64,000 bases of DNA from Epiperipatus broadwayi (taxonomy: Eukaryota > Onychophora > Udeonychophora > Euonychophora > Peripatidae): NCBI GenBank assembly GCA_028023455.1, contig JAQFVV010012423.1:7608269-7672268 (forward strand), read 5' to 3'. The notes below the pieces were generated by a model. That model was not told the origin of the DNA. It searched no databases and saw only the letters and a program-made list of their open reading frames with translations. Made by a program: the position numbers and the translations under genes. Shown piece by piece: positions 28,801 through 40,800 of the stretch (positions within the stretch are counted from its first letter, which is position 1; every line of letters starts with the position of its first letter).

Positions 28801-31800
28801 AATGAAATTAGGTTTGCAACCTGCTGGTAAATAGTTTTTCCGAGATGAGTCTGAAAAACAAGTTTTCCACACAGATTATGTAGCAAAATGTTTAATGTAC
28901 ATAATGGCACTAACTATTATTAAAGATATTTACTTGAGTATTAGTTATTTAAAATAATATTGTTTGTATGAAAACTGTTCTAAATAAAATTACTTTTCAG
29001 AAACAATTAAAAAAACTGTCTTGAAGATATCATCAATAGTATTCTGTCCCATGGATACATCCAGAGAGTAGTCACATCAACCATTCATTTTTCCATTCCA
29101 GTCTCTTCATAGCTCAGCTCTTCAATTCTACATTCTTCCTATCTCTTATATCATCCAACAATGTCAATCTTTTCCATCATTTTTTACTTCCATTCACCAT
29201 TTCCTCCAAAACATCTTTCATTAAACTATAATTTCTTCTTAATATATATCATCTAATTTGTTTTTCTGATTTCCTCAATCAATCTTCTTTTTTTCATTTA
29301 TTCTTTTCAAAACTGCTTCATTTATTATTTTATTCATTCAACTGATTTTTTCCATTCTTCTCCATGTCCACATCTCAAAGGCTTCCAATCTGTTCCTAAT
29401 TTTATTTCTCAACTACATTTCACAACCATGCTAATACATTCCACACATAGTATTTAATTAATTTTTTCGTAATTCTCTTTTCAAAGGTCCACAATATATT
29501 TTCTTTCTCTTAATAAATGCCTCCTTTGCTATTCTTTTAACTTCCATCTTCATTTCTTCCACCCGCACTCAAACAACTACCCAAATATCTAAATCCCTTC
29601 ACCTGTTGAACTATGTTATCATGGATTTCAATTTACAGTCTTTTTGCATTCCCCTCTATCCATAAGTACTTAATTTTCTCAACATCAATCTTCTTTCCAT
29701 ATTCTATACATCTTTCCAATTTATTCAACATATTCTAAAGACACTTTTCATCCTCTGTTATAGGAGCTATATCAACTGCAAATCTTAATACATTTTATTA
29801 TTCTACCTCCAACATTTGTTCCATCATAATCTAAATTATTTAGCATGTCTTCTAAATAAACATTAAAAAAAATAGGTGACATACTGCATCCTTGCCTAAC
29901 TAATCTTTCTATATTCACTTCATCAGTCTCATTATTCCCCAATCTAATTCTTATCATTTGTCTAATATACATTCCAAATCAATCTTCTTTCTTTCCAAAA
30001 TACTTCTTTATTTTTTAAGATGGTCATAAATTTATTCCAGATTACTCTACCAAATGCTTTTTCCAAATCCAAATAACATATATCAATTCCTTTATTCTTT
30101 TTCAATATATCTCTCTAAGCATTTATTTTATAACGTCTTGCGTGCGATTATAATTACGATAGAATGACAGCCTGTTAAGCTAATTGCGCAGACGCTGTGA
30201 GAATGTTATTAATAAATGAATACCTTCGAACAACCACATGATATAGTATTTATATAAGAGTAAAAAGGAATCCTCTTACTCTTACGACTCAAATGTTTAT
30301 ATATGAGCAAATCTAAAGTAGTTGTAACGAAGGCATGACTACATAATAGTCACTTTAAATTACTATATATAATGTCTGTATGAATGACGCCAATGAAATT
30401 TTCTAGAATTTACTAAACGCCACTCTAAACGAAACTAAATCATATACATGAATAAGCATTTATTTTATAACGTCTTGCGTGCGATTATAATTACGATAGA
30501 ATGACAGCCTGTTAAGCTAATTGCGCAGACGCTGTGAGAATGTTATTAATAAATGAATACCTTCGAACAACCACATGATATAGTATTTATATAAGAGTAA
30601 AAAGGAATCCTCTTACTCTTACGACTCAAATGTTTATATATGAGCAAATCTAAAGTAGTTGTAACGAAGGCGTGACTACATAATAGTCACTTTAAATTAC
30701 TATATATAATGTCTGTATGAATGACGCCAATGAAATTTTCTAAAATTTACTAAACGCCACTCTAAACAAAACTAAATCATATACATGAATAAGAAAATTT
30801 CATTGGCGTCATTCATACAGACATTATATATAGTAATTTAAAGTGACTATTATGTAGTCACGCCTTCGTTACAACTACTTTAGATTTGCTCATATATAAA
30901 CATTTGAGTCGTAAGAGTAAGAGGATTCCTTTTTACTCTTATATAAATACTATATCATGTGGTTGTTCGAAGGTATTCATTTATTAATAACATTCTCACA
31001 GCGTCTGCGCAATTAGCTTAACAGGCTGTCATTCTATCGTAATTATAATCGCACGCAAGACGTTATAAAATAAATGCTTATTCATGTATATGATTTAGTT
31101 TCGTTTAGTGGTGTTTAGTAAATTCTAGAAAATTTCATTGGCGTCATTCATACAGACATTATATATAGTAATTTAAAGTGACTATTATGTAATCACGCCT
31201 TCGTTACAACTACTTTAGATTTGCTCATATATAAACATTTGAGTCGTAAGAGTAAGAGGATTCCTTTTTACTCTTATATAAATACTATATCATGTGGTTG
31301 TTCGAAGGTATTCATTTATTAATAACATTCTCACAGCGTCTGCGCAATTAGCTTAACAGGCTGTCATTCTATCATAATATATTTCTCTGCAATTGTTTTA
31401 ACAACACCAATAGCATTTCTTGTACTTAATCCCTTTATGGAAACCAAACCGTTCTTCTCCATTATAATACTCTATCTTCCCATAAATTCTGCGAGTTAAA
31501 ATCATCAATAAAACTTTAGAAGCATGAGATAACAAACTTATTGTCTTGTACTCTTCACATTTAACAGCTTTCTTCTGTTTAGCAATTGGAATCATTATAG
31601 TTCTCAAAAAATCTTCAGACCAAACTTCACTATTAAATATCTTGAAGATATAGTTAGTCAAAATATTTTAACTTTTTATACAATTGATATGGCAGATGCT
31701 TTTACTCTCAAAATTTCAAGATCCAAAGCAAAATATTAGAATGTCATGCTATTATTAAAGTTTTCAATTTACAAATGTTACAGTTCTTAGAAATAGTAAA

Positions 31801-34800
31801 TGGTAATCATCTGCAGGTAAATATCTCAATGATTATTTCTTATCATTAATTAACTAGATTACTATATTATTTTTATGCCTGACTGCTTTCTTATAGTGCA
31901 ATGTATATATTTGGACAGTGAGTATCACTACACATATAGGCACAGGTTTTGGGCAAAATGGTGGGAATGTATGTCATGATGGCAATGCTGATTATTATTC
32001 ATCAGTTGATGTTGTTTTCATAATTGTCTGAAAGAAATGTCAGATCTGTCAGATTTATAAAAGGACTAACATTTTTAATGCCAGATGTTGCTTACTTACA
32101 ATTGATTGATATTGTGGAAAATTGTAACGAAAAATACAAAAACCATATTACAAATTATTTCAGATATCAGCACATATATGAATATTACATAATCTATGTA
32201 AACATTATTTTATAAATTACACAAGATAATCTGTTCTAACTTTTGAATAGATATTATTTTAGAGCCATTGGGTTTTGATATAATTTCTGTGATGCTTAAG
32301 CAATTGTATCATAAACATAACTAATCAATAGGTAATTGGAAACATGACATGCTTGGTCAAATCATCAATTACATTTTTTTTTGTTTAAAATTATCATAAT
32401 GGACCTACCAAACACAATTTTGTGAAACATGATGTTGGAATTAACCAATTTTTATATATTTCCAGCATTGACAGTAATAATTTGAAATTGATTAAAATAA
32501 AATCATTAAATTTTAAGTTTAAGTGTTGTTTTTTTTTTTTTAAATTTAATTTACCTAAATAATTTTCTTTTTTCTCATGAAGATCTTGATAATTTTTTAT
32601 CTAGTTAAAATTTATTCTGCTGTGACATTTACACTCATTTCCTGCTAACAGCCAAGTCTATCTTCAGTTCACATGCATAGTAAAATTGCTTTTTTGAAAA
32701 AATTTTCTCATTTTTTTATTATATATATTTTATTAAGTTCATATATTTTTAAAAAATCTATTTTTATATTAGATTCCTATAACTAAATGTTTTTTTCCCA
32801 CTCTCTTTTTTTTTTTTAAAATAAATTATATGTATCTAAAGATCTGGAATCAAAAAGATTATGAATACTTAAGAAGTTGGACTGGAGAAGCATTGCCATA
32901 TTCACATTATTTTCATAGGTAATATATGTTATAGTTGTTGTTATTATTATTATTATTAGGAGTAATAGATTAATTTGCATACTAATTTTAATTATATGTT
33001 GTTTTATATTGTAGTGGAGTAATTGGAAGTGGAGTTTGTGCATTTTCCAAAGGTCCAATTGTAGATATTTTAATTCATCGTTATTCATTAAATGGCTATG
33101 CACACAAAGTTCAACATGGTGATTGGTTTGGTGGAAAAGTTGTGGGCCTTTGTAAAATAAGCTACCAAGGATTGAATATTAATCTCTACACTACACATGT
33201 AAATGTTTTACTTATTGTTAAAAAAACTACACTATTTATTTGTGTATTTAAAAGAAATGGTAAGAACATTTTTTAATGTAATTTTTTTTTTACATATATA
33301 ATTTTTATTTTTAGATACATGCAGAATACAATCGCAAAAATGACGAATATTTAACTCATCGAATTTCACAAGCCTTTGAACTAAGTCAGTTTGTTCGTCA
33401 AACCGGAGAAACGTCTGACCTTAACATTTTGGCAGGTGACCTTAATTTAGAACCGGAAGATCTTGGTTATAAAATTGTGAGAGAAAATGGAAGGCTTTTA
33501 GATTCATGGCTTGAACAAGAAAATAGGGTATTTATTTTTTATGTATGCTGAATACTTTAATTATTTTTATATTTTGAGTATATTTAATTACTTTTTAAAA
33601 TATTGTTTTACTTTCACTATTTAAACTCTTTCATACTGCTGTTAAACAGGGAATGGAAATGCTTTTTTATTTATTTTTATTTACTTCTAATAAAAGTAAG
33701 GTATTCTTTAGATGTTGATACAACTTCTTTGCTGGAATTATATTTGTTTATTTGTGCTTTCCTATTTATTTGCTTTACAAATTAAATGCATACGATTTAT
33801 TACTCATTCTGATCATAGTTGAAAAAGGTGTCTGTATTTTGTCAGTCAGATGATGATGGAAACACTTGTGAAATTCCTGGGAATTCTTATACCACCAAAG
33901 CTCAACTTAAAAATAAACCAAATGGTAAACGAATTGATTATATTTTATATGGAAATAATCAGGGTAAGTGTTTTACTGAAATATATAATTTTAAGAATAA
34001 ATTATAAAAAAATGTTTATTTTTTTAAAGATGTTTGTCATGCAAAACTGCTAGCTATTGCTTGAGACATACAGAAATGACTGATTTGCTTATTTAATAGG
34101 ATTTGATACAAATAATATATTAAAAACTTAGTATTTTAAAAGAAAAAAAAATTATATTATGTTTTTACATCTTTACAATTATGCAGGTTTTGTATCTATC
34201 TATCATAAAATATTATTCTCATTTAAGTAACAGGTCTATACCTGTAATATATTACTTACCTAAGAAGAAATTATCATAGTCAATCATCATTTTCAATCAA
34301 AAATATAACTCTCAATAGTTCATAAAATATATAAATAATAAAATTAAGATAGTAGTGTTTCTCATAAAATATCTTCAATACTGAAGGTATCATCCCTTAA
34401 AGACTTGCCTACTAATTTAGGATGACTCTAACCTGGCTAATACTAATACATTTACTTTCATTCCTTTTATGCAGAGGCTCATCCATGCTTAAAAGCAGGA
34501 GATTCTGATCCATTTAGAGTACCCATGACTATTATGGAAACAGCAGTAGGCAATGATATTATAAATAAATTAGCACAAATAACTTTTTGAACTCTTAATA
34601 ATATTATCACTTATTAATGTTATTTGTCAAATCAAGTATTTTTTTGGAATGATGTTAAATATACCAAACTGTAATTAGTTAGCATTTAAATAGACTCTTA
34701 ATGCCAGTTAATATCGTAGTACAATGTACTAATACAGTGGAGTCATAATATCTGAATATTTTATTCCAGGCTCTCCTAGTTCATCTTTTGTCGATAAGCT

Positions 34801-37800
34801 TTGATTACAATACATATTGTTAGTCGAACTGCAAATATACAGTATTTCTCAACATATATATATTTATAACATACAATTTATATATGTAGTATGCATATCT
34901 AAATTAAAGATTATAGTATAAACAAAAACGAAAATAATAATGGAATTATTAATAAATTAAGGAGGCATATTTACATAAATGTTTATTACATTTGTTCTCA
35001 TATTCACACTCACTCAAAAATAAGAATAATAAAAAAACTTACTATATTGTACCTGTATTTTTTTAAAATTCGCAAAATTCCTACTTTCATTGCAATTAAA
35101 TACGCTCTAGGCAGTATCAACTTTTTTCCCCTATGGAAACATAATAACTCTTATTATCAGCAGACTACACCCTCTCTAGTTGTTTTTAAGTCCATGTAGA
35201 CTTTACAAATATTCTTAAATTTTGTAAAACTTTTAGTATTATATTTAGAATACATTTTATTATGAGAAATATTATGTATCAGTTTTGGAAAGTATAATAA
35301 AATGAAGCATAAAATTTATGTGCTTTTTTAAAAAATATGATCGCATAACAGTGTTCCACAATGAAAAAATGGCTGCTGACATATTATAAAATTTATTAAA
35401 TTTACAAATTTTAATACTTTTTTGTTGTTGTTGTTATTCATTTACATTTTTCTTATTTATATTTTTTTGGATAGCATATAACTGAAATAATGTACAATAC
35501 ATATATGTATTAAACAATCTCCATACCACCACACATACTTTTCAAATAACATGAATAAAGATATACTAAAAGACAAATGCTCCCCAAGATATATTTCATG
35601 CTGAACCAGCACTCATTAGTTGGCTCAAGTCACCATCTCTATATATATTTTTATTATATATATAAAATATTTATCAATAATAAATAGTTACATTTTGAAT
35701 TACAAGTTTCAAACTTACTCCACTCACAACTTTGACACCATCCACTCTAGATAAATAGGATAATGATTATCACTAATTATTTATTATACTAGAGATTGTC
35801 TCTAGCCCAAATGTAAACTTTAAACCTTGGTTAAAGTTTAATAATGATTTTTTTTTTTTAATTAAACACACACACATGGAGTTATTCACATTTATCTATC
35901 TCGTGTGATATCTTTATAAATGTATTAAACAACCCCCACATTATCACACATTCTTTTCACATTGTATGAATAAAAATACAATAAAAGACAAATGAATTTT
36001 ATAATGTTAATTAGTGTGGGTGGAAGATTTATAAAGAAAGTTATTACTTATTGTTCTTCTAATTTGCATTCCTGCTCTCCATATTTTGTTATCATGATTT
36101 ATTATTATTATCAACCTCATTACTTCTGCTCTTTATGCATATATGGTCAAACTGTGTAATGACAGACCAGATGTCTTGCATGCCTGGGTTCCTAATCCAA
36201 GTATTACCGCTGGTCTAGGTTCTGGATGGAGCTGGAGACTTCACGACCTTCAAATCCTAGATTTTAGTACATCCTTAGTATGCACCCTAGATCAGAAGCA
36301 GATTCACCTCTGCGGTCAGGGACATTCATCGCGAACCATCCCATCTGATCACTAAGTTGATCTTTGTTCTTATTATTATTCGTTTTTATCTTTGACAATA
36401 TTTTGATGGGGGTAGTACTGCAATATTCTTAAATGATTTATTTGTTTAACCTTCACTTACCCATGAGTAACCCTGTGTAATCTTAAAATCAAACCCATCC
36501 ACGAGTCCCTTTTATATAATATAACAGTAAATTAGCATCTCAAACTCATAACGGCTGATAGGAACCTATAAATATTAATTTTGAATTAATAGAGCATATG
36601 CTATAATATGTAAACCGCCATTCTCTTCATTCATATGATGTAAAAAGCCAGTAGAATCTTTTACATAATAAATCTGTAAGCTATCTATGCGCTAGATCCT
36701 TTCCTATAATAAACTTTATTATAACCATTAATTACGAATATGTTATTTGTGAATTGGAACTATAGTAAAATTATGTAGATTTAAGTATATTAAGTTATTA
36801 AATTAGTACATCCCTGGCTTTGTACCTGACCTATAGAATTACATGTAAGATCATGCTTTGTGAAATTATTAAAGTATAGATTAATTGTATCCATAAGTAA
36901 ACCTTTATCTAATAAGGTAATTGAAGTATGTTTATGAGTGCTAGTGTAGATAAGCTTCCAAGTCAATGAAAGAATCCCGAGAAAGAGAGTCTATGATCTA
37001 ATTCTGAGCTATGTCTTGCTATATGAAGAAGGGAAACCGTGTGACATCAAGGGTGTTAGTTATGCAATAGAGACTAGGAAGGGGTTTAAACGAGGATCAT
37101 GGGGTTAGAAAATTATACAAACTTGACTGTTACAATATTTATAAGAGAAGAATAAATTATAATAATGAATAAGGTTTTACACATTTAAATTTTTTTGACA
37201 CATTTAAGAATATTTTGTAATATCTGGATACAAATCATAGGTTTGTTTTAAAAAGTATTCAAGTGCTGCGTAGACTTAAATGCTGTCCAGATAATATTCA
37301 TTCAGGAACATATAGCATTTAATTACTTCTTTATTTGTGTAGTAGCCATTCCATGCTTTGTACTAAAATGTGCTGTATGTCATTTAATCAGGAAAAAATA
37401 ATATTTAAAAGCAAAAAAAAAAAAACATTTTAATAGAATAATCAAATAAATTTTTAAAAATAAGCTAAGTTAATTTTTAATAAAAAATTACATGTTTAAT
37501 GATTATTGCATACTTTTTCAAAATTTGGAAAAAAGCTATAATTTATAGTTGTTTTTGATTTCATTGAAAACACTTAAAAAAAACATTTATGAAAGATCTG
37601 GTAATATAAATTACAGTTATCAGCAAAATATCAAGTAGCACAATCCATGTTTATAATTTACTGACATTGCTCTGCAAGTTTTAATGCAGTAGTAGAGTAG
37701 TGGTCTGAAGAACTGGAAATTCCTGGATTGAAATTAAACTGTCATTTCTTGTGCTTAAATGACTCCACCAGTGATTTACTCTTCAATTACTTTATTTACA

Positions 37801-40800
37801 GGCATTAACAATAATAAACAGAAGATCAAGTGTATCAAAATAAATACTTGATTATATGGTCAAATCCTTCTACAATTCTCCCCATCGGTTTGAAATCAAT
37901 AAAGTATCAGATAGTTCTTAAAACTGTCAGTTATTTCTATGTTGTACACTGGTATTGTCTTGTGAGATTTTATATTAAATAATACTCTTTTGTTAAATCA
38001 AATCTGGGATTCAGAATGTTTTCCGGTTTTTTTATTCATTTAGTTATGTGAAACTGTTATAATTTGTAAGCAAACTTAATAATATTAAATATTCTTTATA
38101 CTGTGATTGCATAGTATTCTCAATAAAATCTTTTCCATTCCACTCTAAAACACCTTGCTTAAAAATGGTTTTTCTTTTATGAACAAGTGAATGTTATAGC
38201 CACACCTCCAGTTCCAGTCTTCATATACTAATGACCAAACAAACATTTAAAACTATTATAAATGCTACTTGCTGAAAATCAAATCAAAAAATAGAAAACT
38301 ATATATTCATTATCAAAACTATTAAGAAATAGTTTAAGGATTCCAGAATATATATATATTAATAAGTAAACCTATAAGTTCTTCAATAACATCTGAATTA
38401 GACATATTAATATGATAGAGATTTTAATTTATTCACACAATCAGTTTCTATATTTTCTATTTTATAATAAATAGAAATTTGCATAATTGCATTCAGATCA
38501 AATATTAGCATGCTATGTACAAAACTTCATTTTAAATGTATAATAAAACAATATATATATATATATATATGACCAACTTATAATTTAATATATCTTATGT
38601 TATTCACATTTAATCTTTTCGTCAACTGGATTATAGGATTTATAAATGGTTATTATAATTTTAATTAACAAGAACTTTTATTTTTTATTGATATTCTATG
38701 CTTTTACAATGTCTGAGTGATTAATAGTTTACAGTTTATTAATAAAAAAGATTGATCATAAAGAATATAATTATTTCATACTTTGGTTAATGAATATATT
38801 TTGCATCAAAAGAAGTAAAATTATCCAAGTTTGATTTATTATGTGTGTATGCAGTTAACCATAAGTTTCATTCTTATTCTAAACAGCATGTTATTATTTC
38901 TTCTACAGAAATTGGTGGTTTATACTTAATTGCTCTTTGGGTAGAATTGGCATGTAGATCATGAGCCATCATTAAATTTTCTTCATGAATATTATTACTA
39001 CTTGTGCCTTGGCAAACTGCAATATACAAAATAACTTCTACTGTGCCACTTTAATTTTCATTCCTTTTTTTGGCAGTTTAATGAAAAATATTTTTTCAAG
39101 TGAGTGGAGCAAAATCCTGAATAGTTTTCCTATCATTCAGTGAGAGCCAAATATGTTTATAACAACAAATATTAAAATTATATAATTTAAAACCTACTAT
39201 ATGAATAACTATGCATATATCATCATTTTCAACCATTATCAATCCACTGCAGGATGAAAACCTCTCCAAGTTTAATTCTGTTTTTCTGATCTCTAGCCTT
39301 TCTTCTCCACATCACACCAGCAATCTTCCTTATTTTACCCTTCCAATAACTTACATATGGTCTCTTTTCAGGGCTTTTTCAATTTCTTGGAATCCAATTT
39401 AAGATTACAGTTGTCCATCTATTATCATCTCTTTTAGAAATATATCAGCCCAACTCCACTTCAGTCTCTTAATTCTTTCAATGACATTAGTAATCCCTGT
39501 TTGTTCTCTTACCTATATATTTTATTTCAATCCTTTTTTCTTATTTTTAATATGTATTGCTCCATACTTCATTGAATGATCTGAAGTCATGTGTTGCTCT
39601 TCTGTTAAGTATCTAAGTCATAGAGTCATAAATAAGAACTGTAAAATACATTTATTAAAAACCTTTTTAAAATACATTAGACATATTTCCTTTTAATATT
39701 AAATTATTTCTAGCAAAAGCACTCCATTTAAGTTTAATTCTATGATTTAATTTCATCCTTTATGTTTTCATCTGTACTAATAACTTCTAATTAATCATTA
39801 TCAATCTTTATTTTTTTTCTTTTGAGAAAATCCATTGAACATTATTTTAGTTTTAACATTTAATTTTTTATTTTCATCTGATAATTCTTGCAACATTTTT
39901 TGAAATGTTATTTGCAAAAACAATCACATCATTTGCAAAATCTAGATGACTTAAATAATCTTCATTTATTTTTATGCTCTTAGCTTTCCATTTTAATTCA
40001 CAAAAAATACTTCTTGTAAAACTACTGTAAAAAATTTTGGGGATCATGGAATCACTCCATCACATACTCTTCTCAGTGTTAATCTTAATATCACTATTTA
40101 ATCTAATAATTGCTATTGCTTTTTAATAAATATTCGTCAGAAAATGGTAGTGTCCTGGGTCTATATCTTGATGACCAAATGCTTTAATCACTGCAGAAAA
40201 GCTTATAGAATCAAATCACAATTCATATTCATTGATTCCTTTTATCCCCTCTCTCAATATTTGGATATAATTCACTGTGCATTTTAAAATCCAGTTTGTT
40301 CTTTTGGTTAGTTAAAACCCAAAGTTCACTATAGATAAGTTTTAATTATCTTGGAAATTTTTTTGTATAGAACTGATATATAATTTCTAATATCTTTTTT
40401 AAATATCATTTTCCCAGTTATCTGGTACATCTTTATCATTTAGACATGTTTTTATTTCTTCACCTGTGTCTTTTAAGATATTGATTATAAATTTCATCAT
40501 CATATAGAGCCTTTCTTCATAAATTTAATTGCATGTCTCACTTCATTTAAAATGCTGGGCAATTCAGAAATAATAGTAATTATTGCAGAAATAAAGTTTT
40601 CTCCCAATATCAAGATGTTTTATAGTTTTAAGATTTTTATTCCTTCTATAGCTTTTCTTGCTAATTTGCAATTATGATTCCTTTTATCAATATTAGTTCT
40701 TTTTCGTACCATTTTACAAAACTCTAGATTACCAGTTCTCAATGGATCGTTTTAGGTTTTCATATTCCTTTCTTTTTATTCTTACATTTCTTTCAGTAGA

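Larger units (their letters stand above)
18659..32841 (+). other. nSMase intron 2 (14.2 kb)
   Basis: GT-AG, phase 0. Apart from the elements listed separately, the parts 18659-19050, 20770-22717, 23002-26728, 26850-28420, 28660-29020 and 31690-32841 are AT-rich sequence in which I see no gene, only simple runs such as a C8 tract near 21205 and (ATT)n near 32937-32960. Confidence 0.8.

Noticed and set aside
29772-29972. 66-codon minus-strand frame as a gene
   Set aside because: It is the RT palm of a decayed LINE (RQGCSMSP).
30117-31375. Hammerhead in the 337-bp unit
   Set aside because: I looked on both strands for CTGANGA paired with a downstream GAAA and NUH site and found no combination with a helix I.
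30104-31388. CRISPR array, because of regular repeats
   Set aside because: The repeats are 337 bp, occur in both orientations, have no spacers, and the genome is eukaryotic with an obvious insertion duplication.
32816-33103. Minus-strand frame of 95 codons
   Set aside because: Antisense shadow of nSMase exons 3 and 4.
38552-38570. TA dinucleotide run as an origin or promoter
   Set aside because: A simple microsatellite like many others in AT-rich DNA, with no associated motifs.
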